Source: Desulfomicrobium escambiense DSM 10707 (lineage in GTDB: Bacteria > Desulfobacterota > Desulfovibrionia > Desulfovibrionales > Desulfomicrobiaceae). Taken from it: a stretch of DNA of 64,000 nucleotides. The stretch covers positions 310,001 to 374,000 of the forward strand of contig NZ_AUAR01000001.1 in NCBI RefSeq assembly GCF_000428825.1, written 5' to 3'. The position numbers and the translations under genes were made by a program. The notes under the pieces are model-generated. The model was not told where the DNA came from and ran no database searches. It saw only the letters and a program-made list of their open reading frames with translations. Positions 9,536-17,735 of this stretch are shown here, in pieces (position 1 is the stretch's first letter; every line of letters begins with the position of its first letter).

Positions 9536-10299
9536 TGCGGACCCTGCGCGCCGTCTACGCCTGCCTGGTGTACCTCTTTCTGTACCTGCCCCTGGCCGTG
9601 ATGGTCATCTATTCCTTCAACGACTCGCGCTTCTCCATGGCATGGAAGGGCTTCACCCTGGATTGGTACGCCAAGCTCTTCGGCAACACGAGCCTCATGC
9701 AGGCCGCCCTGCACTCGCTGCTCATCGCCGTCCTCGCGGCCACCTGCTCGTGCATCCTGGGCACCCTCATCGCCATGGCCCTGCACCGCTGGCGCTTCCC
9801 GTCGCGCAAGGTCATCCGTACCTCGCTCTTCGTCATGATGATGTCGCCGGACATCGTCATCGGCATCTCGCTCCTGGTCCTGTTCATGGCCCTGTCCCTG
9901 CCGCTCGGGTTCTGGACCCTGCTCATGGCCCACGTGACCCTGTGCGTGCCCTTCGTGGCCATCACGGTTTTCGGCCGGCTGCACGGCTTCGACCCGCACG
10001 TGGTGGAGGCGGCGCGGGATTTGGGAGCAGGGGAGTACGAGGTCTTCCGGCACGTGGTCCTGCCCATGATCTTCCCGGCGGTCCTGGCCGGGTGGTTCCT
10101 GAGCTTCACCCTGTCCGTGGACGACGTCATCATCAGTTTCTTCACCACCGGCCCGACCTTCGAGGTCCTGCCGCTGCGTATCTACTCCATGGTCCGACTT
10201 GGCCTCAAACCCGAGGTCAACGCCCTGTGCGCCATCATGATCCTCATAACCGTTGTGGCCGTCATGCTGTCGCAGCGCTTCCTCAAGGAGAAACCATGA
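9535..10299 (+). CDS. potC: Spermidine/putrescine ABC transporter permease
   Basis: 254-aa second permease subunit. The N-terminus YLPLAVMVIYSFNDSRFSM is characteristic of PotC, and the EAA loop EAARDLGAGEYEVFRHVVLP is present. The TGATG junction (stop of potB at 9533-9535, start at 9535) argues for termination-reinitiation. Its own stop overlaps the potD start by 4 nt. Confidence 0.9.
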   Translation: MRTLRAVYACLVYLFLYLPLAVMVIYSFNDSRFSMAWKGFTLDWYAKLFGNTSLMQAALHSLLIAVLAATCSCILGTLIAMALHRWRFPSRKVIRTSLFVMMMSPDIVIGISLLVLFMALSLPLGFWTLLMAHVTLCVPFVAITVFGRLHGFDPHVVEAARDLGAGEYEVFRHVVLPMIFPAVLAGWFLSFTLSVDDVIISFFTTGPTFEVLPLRIYSMVRLGLKPEVNALCAIMILITVVAVMLSQRFLKEKP

Positions 10300-11324
10300 A
10301 ACGTCTCGCCTTCCTCGCCCTCTGCCTGCTGCTGGCCTCCCAGGCCATGGCGGCCTCCAAGGAACTCTACGTCTACAACTGGTCGGAATACATGCCCGAC
10401 AGCGTTCTGGAGGACTTCACGAAGGAGACCGGCATCAAGGTCGTCATGTCGACCTACGACAGCAACGAGGCCCTGTACGCCAAGGTCAAGATGGTCGACG
10501 CCAAGGGCTACGACCTCATCGTCCCCTCTACGGACTTCGTCTCCCGCATGCGCAAGGAGGGGCTGCTCCAGCCCATCGACAAGTCCAAGCTGTCCAACTT
10601 CGGCAACCTTGACCCCAAGCTTCTGAACCAGGCCTTCGACCCGGACAACACCTACAGCGTCCCCTACATGTGGGGCTCCACGGTCATCGCCATCAACGCC
10701 AAGGACCCGGCCGCCGCTTCGGTCACCTCCTTCGCCGACCTCTGGAAGCCCGAACTCAAGGGCAAGATCCTGCTGCCCAACGACATGCGCGGGGTGCTGG
10801 GCATGGGCCTCAAGCGCCTCGGGTACTCCCTGAACGAGACCGATCCGGCCAAGGTCGGCCAGGCCTGTGAGCTGCTCATGCCGCTGATGGCAAGCGTCCG
10901 CGTCTTCGATTCCGACTCCCCCAAGCAGGCCCTGCTGAACAACGAGGTCATGGCGGCGGTGCTGTGGAACGGCGAAGCCTACATCGCCTCCGGCGAGAAC
11001 CCCGACATCAAGTTCGTCTACCCCGCGGAAGGCTTCAGCCTTTGGGTGGACAACCTCTGCATCCCCAAGAACGCGGCCAACGTCGAGAACGCCCACATCT
11101 TCATCGATTACCTCCTGCGGCCCGAGGTGGCTGCCTTCATTTGCCAGGAGATGGGCTACTCCTCCCCCAACCTGGCGGCCAAGGACACCCTGCCCGAGGA
11201 CGTGCGCACCAACGCCCTCGTCTACCCGCCGGCCGAGGACATGGCCCGTGGCGAGTTCGAGACCGACCTCGGCGAGGCCGTCAAGGCCTACGAGCAATGC
11301 TGGATGAAGCTCAAGACCGAATAG
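10296..11324 (+). CDS. potD: Spermidine/putrescine ABC transporter periplasmic binding protein
   Basis: 342-aa binding protein. A classical signal peptide occupies residues 1-19 and is cleaved after QAMA. The mature protein starts ELYVYNWSEYMPDSVL, the PotD/PotF signature. Acidic and aromatic ligand-site candidates (for example W in MWGSTV and D in STDFVS) are present, but the choice between spermidine and putrescine cannot be made by eye. It is the last gene of potABCD and a strong terminator follows. Confidence 0.92.
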   Translation: MKRLAFLALCLLLASQAMAASKELYVYNWSEYMPDSVLEDFTKETGIKVVMSTYDSNEALYAKVKMVDAKGYDLIVPSTDFVSRMRKEGLLQPIDKSKLSNFGNLDPKLLNQAFDPDNTYSVPYMWGSTVIAINAKDPAAASVTSFADLWKPELKGKILLPNDMRGVLGMGLKRLGYSLNETDPAKVGQACELLMPLMASVRVFDSDSPKQALLNNEVMAAVLWNGEAYIASGENPDIKFVYPAEGFSLWVDNLCIPKNAANVENAHIFIDYLLRPEVAAFICQEMGYSSPNLAAKDTLPEDVRTNALVYPPAEDMARGEFETDLGEAVKAYEQCWMKLKTE

Positions 11325-11342
11325 CCGCGTGGCGGCCCAATG

Positions 11343-11388
11343 AAAAATCGGCGTTGCCCCGCGTGGGGTGACGCCGATTTTTTTTTTG
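11343..11388. terminator. Bidirectional terminator between potD and the FmdB-like gene
   Basis: AAAATCGGCGT and ACGCCGATTTT flank an inner CCCC-gcgt-GGGG stem, followed by nine T. A-rich and T-rich ends on both sides allow termination of potD (plus) and of the convergent zinc-ribbon gene (minus). Confidence 0.85.
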
Positions 11389-11416
11389 CCTTCCGCACGG
11401 GAAGGGCCGTTCATCC

Positions 11417-11611
11417 TCAGGAGAAGCCGCCCCGCGGGGCGCATGTCGACTCGGTTTGCCGGCCGGGCTGCGCGGCGCAGGCCGAGACCAGCCTGACCAC
11501 GTTTTCGGACGAGCCGCAGCGCGGGCACGCCGGCATGTCCTCGTGTGTGGCCGGAAGGATCTCCTCGAAACAGAATTGGCAGGTTTTGCATTGGAATTCA
11601 TAGATGGGCAT
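11417..11611 (-). CDS. FmdB-family zinc ribbon protein
   Basis: 64-aa protein starting MPIYEFQCKTC. Two cysteine pairs (C8/C11 and C29/C32, as CPRCGS) match the FmdB/CxxC-CxxC-SSSS putative regulatory family. Its role is unproven; FmdB was proposed as a regulator of amidase and formamidase operons. It stands alone, divergent from the 63-aa gene and convergent with potD. Confidence 0.85.
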   Translation of the reverse strand: MPIYEFQCKTCQFCFEEILPATHEDMPACPRCGSSENVVRLVSACAAQPGRQTESTCAPRGGFS

Positions 11612-11687
11612 GGTAAAAATCCAAGGGCGAGCGCCCCGGGCGGGGCGGTTTGCGGTGACGGGTACGAATCAATCGATGGAGGTAATC

Positions 11688-11879
11688 ATGGATCCTCAAT
11701 TGCGCAAGCGCCTGGACGACTTTTTCGACGTGGGGTTCGGCAAGACCACCGGCATCGACACGGCCCTGGAGATCACCAAGATATACGCCGGTTCCGCTGC
11801 CGCGGACCCGGAGAAGATTCCGGACCTGTTCGTGCGTCTGGTGCAGCTCTTCGAACCGAACCTTGACGTGCGCGAGTGA
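11688..11879 (+). CDS. Hypothetical 63-aa protein
   Basis: Small soluble protein starting MDPQLRKRLDDFFDVGFGKT, mostly helical, with an acidic C-terminus. I recognise no family. The ATG at 11688 has GGAGGT 4 nt upstream, and a good terminator follows the stop, so it is likely a real monocistronic gene. A longer reading from 11604 would overlap the divergent FmdB-like gene and lacks a ribosome-binding site. Confidence 0.65.
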   Translation: MDPQLRKRLDDFFDVGFGKTTGIDTALEITKIYAGSAAADPEKIPDLFVRLVQLFEPNLDVRE

Positions 11880-11912
11880 GCCGGATTGACAGCCCCGGTA
11901 TTCTCGGCAATG

Positions 11913-11936
11913 AAATCCGCTTTTGCGGATTTTTTC
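11913..11936 (+). terminator. Terminator of the 63-aa gene
   Basis: AAATCCGC-tttt-GCGGATTT followed by further T residues. It lies 15 nt before the start of the next gene, so the desulfidase-like gene is either transcribed by read-through or from a promoter not recognised here. Confidence 0.75.
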
Positions 11937-11950
11937 CTGAAGAGGGTGCA

Positions 11951-13258
11951 ATGAGTTTCTCCGTCAAGGATCTACTGCGCGCGCAGGTGGCCCCGGCCCT
12001 GGGGTGCACCGAGCCCGTGGCCGTGGCCCTGGCCGCCGCGGCGGCCGCCGCTGTTCTGCCGGGCCGTCCCGAGCGCATCGACCTGTGGGTGGACCCCAAC
12101 ATCTACAAGAACGGGTTGGCCGTGATCATCCCCGGCACCGGGGGCCTGAGCGGCCTGGACCTGGCCGGGGCCCTGGGAGCCTTCGGCGGGAACCCGGCCT
12201 TGGGCCTGGAGGTCCTCGAACCCCTCACGCCCGAGTCCGTGCAGGCCGCCCGCACCCTGGTCCGCGACGGTGGGGTGACCCTGAACCTGCTGCAGGACCA
12301 GCGCGGGCTCTTCATCCGCGCCGAGGTTTTCGACGGCTCCCACGTGGCCGAGGCGGTCATCCGCGAAATGCATGACAACGTCGTCGGCGTGAGCCTGGAC
12401 GGCCAGCCCCTGCCCCTGGACACGGCCTCGCCCCGCGCCGCGGCCAAGGCCGACGTTTCGCGGCTGGAAGCCTGGATCAAGGCCCTGACCCTTGAAGACC
12501 TGGTCCGTCTGCTGGACGACCTGGACGACGAGGACCGCGAGTTCCTCATGGAAGGCGTGCGCACCAACATGCGCCTGGCCGAGCACGGGCTCAAGTTCGG
12601 GCCGGGGCTTGGCATCGGCAAGGCCCTGGACCGGCTGGTGCGCCAGAAGCTCATCTGCCGCGACATGGTCCTGGCCGCGCGCATCCTGACTTCGGCCGCG
12701 TCCGACGCGCGCATGGGCGGGGTCAAGCTGCCGGCCATGAGCTCCGCCGGCAGCGGCAACCACGGCCTGACGGCCATCCTGCCCATCTGGGCCATCCGCG
12801 ACTTCATCGTGTGCGACGAGAAGACGGTGCTTGAGGCCATGGCCCTGAGCCACCTGGTCACGGCCTACGTCAAGGCCCACACGGGCCGTCTCTCGGCCAT
12901 CTGCGGCTGCTCCGTGGCGGCTGGGGCCGGGGCCAGCGCCGGCGTGGCCTACCTGCTTGGCGGGAACCTGGCGCACATCGCCGGGGCCATCAAGAACATC
13001 ATCGAGGATCTGGCCGGGGTCATCTGCGATGGGGCCAAAGCGGGATGCTCACTCAAGCTGGCCACGGCCGCGGGCACGGCCGTGCAGTCGGCCCTTTTTT
13101 CGCTGCAGGGCGTCAACGTCCTGCACACGGACGGCATCATCGGCGCCTCGCCCGAGCAGACCATGCAGAACATCGGCACGCTCAGCACCGAGGGCATGAT
13201 CGAGACCGACCGGACCATTCTGAAAATCATGCTGGAGAAACGGTTCTCGGGGTTCTGA
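11951..13258 (+). CDS. L-cysteine desulfidase / serine dehydratase-alpha family protein (UPF0597)
   Basis: 435-aa protein of the CyuA (YhaM)/UPF0597 family, related to the alpha domain of iron-sulfur L-serine dehydratase. Known members degrade L-cysteine to pyruvate, ammonia and sulfide with a 4Fe-4S cluster. Key conserved blocks are visible: VAPALGCTEPVAVALA near the N-terminus, SSAGSGNHGLTAILPI in the middle, and the C-terminal cysteines in CGCSVAAGAGAS and ICDGAKAGCSLK. The ATG at 11951 is used. The substrate is inferred from the family. It is 37 nt upstream of ugd with no terminator between them. Confidence 0.85.
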   Translation: MSFSVKDLLRAQVAPALGCTEPVAVALAAAAAAAVLPGRPERIDLWVDPNIYKNGLAVIIPGTGGLSGLDLAGALGAFGGNPALGLEVLEPLTPESVQAARTLVRDGGVTLNLLQDQRGLFIRAEVFDGSHVAEAVIREMHDNVVGVSLDGQPLPLDTASPRAAAKADVSRLEAWIKALTLEDLVRLLDDLDDEDREFLMEGVRTNMRLAEHGLKFGPGLGIGKALDRLVRQKLICRDMVLAARILTSAASDARMGGVKLPAMSSAGSGNHGLTAILPIWAIRDFIVCDEKTVLEAMALSHLVTAYVKAHTGRLSAICGCSVAAGAGASAGVAYLLGGNLAHIAGAIKNIIEDLAGVICDGAKAGCSLKLATAAGTAVQSALFSLQGVNVLHTDGIIGASPEQTMQNIGTLSTEGMIETDRTILKIMLEKRFSGF

Positions 13259-13295
13259 CCCCGGACATTCCGGCGCTTTCAAGGAGAAAACACCA

Positions 13296-14621
13296 ATGAA
13301 CATATGCATCGTCGGGACGGGCTACGTCGGCCTCGTCTCCGCAGCCTGTTTCGCCGAAATGGGCAACAACGTGACCTGCGTGGACATCAACCCCGAGGTG
13401 GTGGAGCGCCTGAAGAAAGGCGAGGTCCACATCTACGAGCCGGGCCTGGAGCCCATGGTCCGCCGCAACGCCCAGGAAGGTCGCCTGACCTTCACCACGG
13501 ACCTGGCCGAAGGGCTGAAGGACAGCCTTTTCATCTTCTGCTGCGTCGGCACCCCCGAAGGAGAGGACGGCAGCGCGGACCTGCGCTACGTGCGTCAGGT
13601 GGCCCGCCAGGTCGGACAGCTGATGACCGACTACAAGATCGTCGTCGACAAATCCACGGTGCCCGTGGGCACGGCCGACAGCGTGCGGGCCATCATCCAG
13701 GAGGAACTCGACAGGCGGGGCCTGAAGATCGAGTTCGACGTGGTCTCCAACCCCGAGTTCCTGAAGGAGGGCGACGCGGTCAACGACTTCATGAAGCCTG
13801 ACCGCGTGGTGGTCGGCACGGACAACGTGCGCACGGCCGAACTTCTGAAGACCCTCTACGCCCCCTACGCCCGCAGCCGCGAGAAGATGATCGTCATGGG
13901 CGTGCGCAGCGCCGAGATGACCAAGTACGCCGCCAACTGCATGCTGGCCACCAAGATCTCCTTCATCAACGAGGTCGCCAACATCTGCGAGAAGGTCGGT
14001 GCCGACGTGCGGGACGTGCGCCACGGCATCGGGGCCGACCACCGCATCGGCTACCAGTTCATCTACCCGGGCGTGGGCTACGGCGGGTCCTGCTTCCCCA
14101 AGGACGTGAAGGCCCTCATCGGCACGGCCAAGGGCGCGGGCTACGAGCCGCAGCTCCTCTCGGCCGTTGACGAGGTCAACGACCGCCAGAAGACCGTCAT
14201 CGCCCGCAAGGTCGAAGCCTATTTCGCCGAGCAGGGCGGCGTGGCCGGCAAGACCCTGGCCCTGTGGGGCCTGGCCTTCAAGGCCAACACCGACGACATG
14301 CGCGAGGCCCCGGCCCTGGAGCTTATCCGCCACCTGACGGGTCTGGGCATGAAGGTCCGCGCCTTCGACCCAGTGGCCGGTCCCAATGCCCGTCGCATTC
14401 TGCAGGACAACCCTTTGGTCGAGATCTGCGACGACCAGTACGAGGCCCTGCACGGCGCCGCCGCCCTGGCCGTGGTCACGGAATGGAACCAGTTCCGCAA
14501 CCCGGATTTCGCCAAGATGAAGAAGGTCCTCTCGGCCCCCATCCTCTTCGATGGCCGCAACCTCTACTCTTCGGCACTCATGGCGGCGGAGGGGTTCGCG
14601 TATTTCTGCGTGGGCCGCTGA
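13296..14621 (+). CDS. ugd: UDP-glucose 6-dehydrogenase
   Basis: 441-aa NAD-dependent enzyme that oxidises UDP-glucose to UDP-glucuronate for envelope or capsule polysaccharide. It has an N-terminal Rossmann motif (GTGYVGLV), the catalytic cysteine in GYGGSCFPKDVKAL near residue 265, and the C-terminal UDP-binding WGLAFKANTDDMREAPA. AAGGAG precedes the ATG. No other sugar-nucleotide genes are nearby. Confidence 0.94.
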   Translation: MNICIVGTGYVGLVSAACFAEMGNNVTCVDINPEVVERLKKGEVHIYEPGLEPMVRRNAQEGRLTFTTDLAEGLKDSLFIFCCVGTPEGEDGSADLRYVRQVARQVGQLMTDYKIVVDKSTVPVGTADSVRAIIQEELDRRGLKIEFDVVSNPEFLKEGDAVNDFMKPDRVVVGTDNVRTAELLKTLYAPYARSREKMIVMGVRSAEMTKYAANCMLATKISFINEVANICEKVGADVRDVRHGIGADHRIGYQFIYPGVGYGGSCFPKDVKALIGTAKGAGYEPQLLSAVDEVNDRQKTVIARKVEAYFAEQGGVAGKTLALWGLAFKANTDDMREAPALELIRHLTGLGMKVRAFDPVAGPNARRILQDNPLVEICDDQYEALHGAAALAVVTEWNQFRNPDFAKMKKVLSAPILFDGRNLYSSALMAAEGFAYFCVGR

Positions 14622-14644
14622 AGACATTCCCCGCTCGTCATGAC

Positions 14645-14684
14645 GCGAAAGCCCCGACCGGAGTTCTCCGGCCGGGGCTTTCGC
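14645..14684. terminator. Hairpin terminator shared by ugd and the HigA-like gene
   Basis: GCGAAAGCCCCG and CGGGGCTTTCGC enclose an inner CCGG-rich stem. The T-run is weak on both sides. The position between two convergent genes supports bidirectional use. Confidence 0.65.
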
Positions 14685-14710
14685 ATTGTTGCGGGACGTG
14701 GGGCTGATTC

Positions 14711-15043
14711 TCAGCGAGGAGCGGTATCTTTTTCGTCGAAGGAAGAAAAATTCGTGTTGCGTACGACGCCATCGGCAAATTTGGCCAGAATTTCCAGTTG
14801 GCCGCCCATGGCTTGGATATGGCCGCGCAGCGTCGAGAGGTACATGTCCGTCCGTCGCTCCAGCCTGGCGATGGCCAGCTGCTGAACGTGCAGGAGTTTC
14901 GCCAGGTCCTGCTGCGACAGACCTCGGGCCTGCCTGAGTTCATGCAGGGGCATGTCCTTGAGCATCCTGTCGGCCAGAGCGCGGGACTGCTCTCGGGCCT
15001 GGGCCGACATGGCCTCGCGCAGTGATGCGAATTTTTTAGCCAT
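14711..15043 (-). CDS. HigA-like XRE-family antitoxin/regulator, apparently without its toxin
   Basis: 110-aa protein beginning MAKKFASLREAMS. A helix-turn-helix lies at about 34-62 (ELRQARGLSQQDLAKLLHVQ), followed by RRTDMYLSTLRGHIQAMGG and a beta-rich tail. This is the arrangement of HigA-type antitoxins whose RelE/HigB toxin gene normally lies just upstream. AGGAAGG precedes the ATG at 15043. Scanning the 460 bp upstream on the same strand, I find no recognisable toxin. A short open frame ending with LQQFREEGLLHG overlaps the start codon but matches no toxin motif. Confidence 0.75.
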   Translation of the reverse strand: MAKKFASLREAMSAQAREQSRALADRMLKDMPLHELRQARGLSQQDLAKLLHVQQLAIARLERRTDMYLSTLRGHIQAMGGQLEILAKFADGVVRNTNFSSFDEKDTAPR

Positions 15044-15503
15044 GGAGCAAACCTTCCTCCCGGAACTGCTGGAGATGTTCAATGATTTCATATCGTTTTG
15101 GTTGCCGACGTTCCCGCGTTTCGCGATTGCGGGGCCTCATGGAACCTATGCGTTGCGGACACGCCGAGACAGACGGTTTGATGTGTAATCAGAGGCAGAT
15201 ATTCGTAGGGCAGTTTGATGAGATTACCGGAATGAAGGTTCTTGGTGTTGCGAAGCCCGTCTGTTCAGAACCCCAAGTCAGCCAGAAATTCTTGGCACGC
15301 TGGAGGGCACGGGGAACCAATTTTTGGATATTGCTGATGTATTGTATTTTAACATATTGATATTAAAATAAAAAATTTGTTCGTTCCGGCATTTGAGCGT
15401 TGACAGCACCTATCCCGTGGGCTAGTTTCTGCCACATAATTGTCATTCTTGTGTCACAATTCCGTAACACAGGGCCATGTGGAGCCCGAAGGAGGATGCG
15501 TTG
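15044..15503. other. AT-richer intergenic region with no clear gene
   Basis: A 460-bp gap between divergent genes and the least GC-rich intergenic stretch in the first half of the window. It includes a run of A/T around 15340-15380. It holds the promoter region of the iron-type ABC operon and the position where a toxin gene would be expected. No intact coding gene longer than about 35 codons with a ribosome-binding site is seen. Confidence 0.5.
15400..15428 (+). promoter_or_regulatory. Possible sigma70 promoter of the iron-type ABC importer
   Basis: TTGACA (15400-15405), a 17-nt spacer and TAGTTT (15423-15428), located 75 nt before the start codon. The -10 box is weak. The downstream segment ATTGTCATTCTTGTGTCACAAT contains broken inverted symmetry that could be an operator. 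Confidence 0.4.
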
Positions 15504-16502
15504 ATGAAAAGGTTGGTGGTTGTGCTTGCGATGCTGCTTTTCCCGGCCCTGACGGCCATGGCGTCGGACGACGCCGCGGCCAAGGCCAAGGCCGAGGGGA
15601 CGGCGACGTTCTACGCAAACATCACGGCGGTCGAGCCCATCATGGAGGCCTTCGGGGCGGATACCGGGATCAAGGGGCAGTACACCAGGATCTCGACCTC
15701 GAAATTCGTGGCCACCATCATGACGGAATTCGAGGCGGGCAAGCTCATGGCAGACGTGGTGCAGGGACCGCTTCCGGTTCTTGAAATCCTCAAGGCCAAG
15801 GGCGTGCTGGCCCCCTACAGCTCCCCGGCGGCCGCCGGCTATGCCGAGTGGACCAGAAAGGACGACGCCATCCAGCTGTTCGGCATCGAATACGTCGGCC
15901 TCATCTACAACAAGGAGCTGGTCAAGGCCGCCGACGCTCCCAAGCGCTACGAGGACCTGGCCGACCCCAAGTGGAAGGACAAGATCGTCATGGCCAACCC
16001 GGCCAATCACGCCACGACCATCTCCTGGCTGGTGGGCCTCAAGGACAACGTCTTCAAGAGCGAGGAGGAGTGGCGGGCCTTCCTGAAGGGGCTGGCGGCC
16101 AACAAGCCCATGTTCGTGTCCTCCTTCGGCCCGACTCCCGCTCCGGTCGAGAGCGGTGAAAAGCTCATCGCCATCTCCATGCCCAAGTACATCATCACCA
16201 AGGCTCCGGCCCCGCTGGACTGGGCACGGCTGGATCAGCCCCTCTTCGGCACGCCGCGCGCCATCGCCGTGACCTCCAAGGCACCGCACCCCAACGCCGC
16301 GCGCGCCTTCGTCGACTATTGGCTGTCCGGCAAGGCCATGGGCATGCTGGCCAAGGATGTGGGCGAGTACGTTCTGGCCCCCGGCGTGTTCCCGCCCATC
16401 GACGGCATGGACCAGGCCAAGGTGCTGCCCATCAAGGACCTCTCCGACGAGGAGATCCAGAAGTGGGGCGACGAGTTCAAGACCATCTTCGACGTGCAGT
16501 GA
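15504..16502 (+). CDS. Iron(III)-type ABC transporter periplasmic binding protein
   Basis: 332-aa binding protein with a signal peptide (MKRLVVVLAMLLFPALTAMA). The mature sequence (GTATFYANITAVEPIMEAF, VQGPLPVLEILKAKGVLAPY, GLIYNKELV, PKRYEDLADPKWKDKI) matches the AfuA/FbpA cluster of Fe3+, phosphosugar or 2-aminoethylphosphonate binders. The ligand is not certain. AAGGAGG stands 8 nt before ATG 15504. It heads an operon with an ATPase and a fused permease. Confidence 0.85.
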   Translation: MKRLVVVLAMLLFPALTAMASDDAAAKAKAEGTATFYANITAVEPIMEAFGADTGIKGQYTRISTSKFVATIMTEFEAGKLMADVVQGPLPVLEILKAKGVLAPYSSPAAAGYAEWTRKDDAIQLFGIEYVGLIYNKELVKAADAPKRYEDLADPKWKDKIVMANPANHATTISWLVGLKDNVFKSEEEWRAFLKGLAANKPMFVSSFGPTPAPVESGEKLIAISMPKYIITKAPAPLDWARLDQPLFGTPRAIAVTSKAPHPNAARAFVDYWLSGKAMGMLAKDVGEYVLAPGVFPPIDGMDQAKVLPIKDLSDEEIQKWGDEFKTIFDVQ

Positions 16503-16508
16503 CCCGGA

Positions 16509-16541
16509 GCGGCCGTCCCGGCTTTCGGGCCGGGCGGCCGC
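16509..16541 (+). promoter_or_regulatory. Intra-operon hairpin between binding-protein and ATPase genes
   Basis: GCGGCCGTCCCGG pairs with CCGGGCGGCCGC around a short loop with one bulge, 7 nt after the binding-protein stop. There is no T-run. Such hairpins commonly protect the upstream message and lower expression of downstream ABC genes, so this is an inferred differential-expression element. Confidence 0.5.
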
Positions 16542-16639
16542 GCTTCAGCGTTTCCGCGTGAACCGCCTTCCCCCTTCAACCGGAACTTGAGTCCCGCCGG
16601 GCCGGATGCGCACCGGCAGGCGGCCAACGGGATCACATC

Positions 16640-17725
16640 ATGGAGATTCGGATTCAAGGCGTCAGCAAGCATTATTTTTCCGAGGGCAAGACCATCAAGG
16701 CCCTGGACAACGTGGACGTGACCATCCCCTCAAACCAGATTTTTACGCTCCTGGGCCCCAGCGGCTGCGGCAAGACGACCCTGCTGCGCTGCATCGTCGG
16801 ACTGGAGTCTCCCGACTCCGGCGAGATATCCATCGGCGACGAGATTGTCTGGTCCAGGGACAAGGGCATCTACGTGCCCACGGAGCGGAGGGGGCTCGGC
16901 ATGGTCTTCCAGACCTACGCCATCTGGCCGCACATGAACGTCTTCGACAACGTGGCCTATCCCCTGCAGACTCGGGGCACGCCGCGTGACGTCATCCGGC
17001 AGAAGGTGGAGAAGACGCTCAAGTTCGTGCAGTTGGAAGGCTTCGAGAAACGCCCAGCCACCAAGCTCTCGGGCGGGCAGCAGCAGCGCGTGGCCCTGGC
17101 CCGCGCCCTGGTGGCCGAGCCCAAGGTCATCCTTTTCGACGAGCCCCTGAGCAACCTCGATGCCAAGCTGCGGGAGGAGACGCGCAAGGAGCTGCGCACC
17201 TTCCTGACGGAGCTGTCCATCACGGCCGTGTACGTGACTCACGACCGCATCGAGGCCCTGGCCCTGTCCGATTCCATCGCCGTCATGCGAGCCGGCCGGA
17301 TCATCGAGCAGGGCTCTCCGCAGAAGATCTATTTCGACTCGGACCATCGCTTCGTGGCCGACTTCATCGGCCGGGCCAACCTGATCCCGGCCAAGGTCGC
17401 GAGCCAGCAGGACGGTTCGACCGTGGTCGAGAGCCCCCTTGGCGCCATCACCTGCCAGCAGCGGGATTTCGCCGTGGGCTCCGAAGTGACCCTGTGCATC
17501 CGCCCCGAGTTCATCCGTGTCGTGCCCGGGGAAGGGGAGGGCGGAGCCAACACCGTCCGCGGCAAGGTCGATTCCCTGGTCTTCATCGGCGAGGCCTTCG
17601 AGATGGAGGTCGTGGCCGGCGGCGAGCGCCTGCTGGCCAAGGTCGACGCCGATACCCGCATTCAGGAGGGCGACGCCATGCACTTCACCCTGGACCCGGC
17701 CCACTGCATGCTGGTCGGCGCCTGA
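16640..17725 (+). CDS. ABC transporter ATP-binding protein, FbpC-like
   Basis: 361-aa ATPase. It has Walker A GPSGCGKTT (39-47), signature [15 protein letters not shown], Walker B ILFDEPLSNLDAKLR and the H-loop VTHDRIEALALSD, followed by a TOBE-like C-terminal domain. The fold class is that of CUT/iron importers, consistent with the neighbouring binding protein and permease. Ten nucleotides separate it from the permease gene. Confidence 0.88.
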   Translation: MEIRIQGVSKHYFSEGKTIKALDNVDVTIPSNQIFTLLGPSGCGKTTLLRCIVGLESPDSGEISIGDEIVWSRDKGIYVPTERRGLGMVFQTYAIWPHMNVFDNVAYPLQTRGTPRDVIRQKVEKTLKFVQLEGFEKRPATKLSGGQQQRVALARALVAEPKVILFDEPLSNLDAKLREETRKELRTFLTELSITAVYVTHDRIEALALSDSIAVMRAGRIIEQGSPQKIYFDSDHRFVADFIGRANLIPAKVASQQDGSTVVESPLGAITCQQRDFAVGSEVTLCIRPEFIRVVPGEGEGGANTVRGKVDSLVFIGEAFEMEVVAGGERLLAKVDADTRIQEGDAMHFTLDPAHCMLVGA

Positions 17726-17735
17726 GGGGGTGGAC

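Noticed and set aside
11576-11592. TTGGCAGGTTTTGCA as a sigma54 promoter
   Set aside because: The distance between the GG and GC elements is 8 nt instead of 10, and the sequence lies inside the FmdB-like gene.
15044-15160. Short minus-strand frame that ends on the HigA-like start codon, as a possible toxin
   Set aside because: About 34 codons from its only ATG, rich in Arg, no RelE/HigB motif and no ribosome-binding site. Treated as chance.
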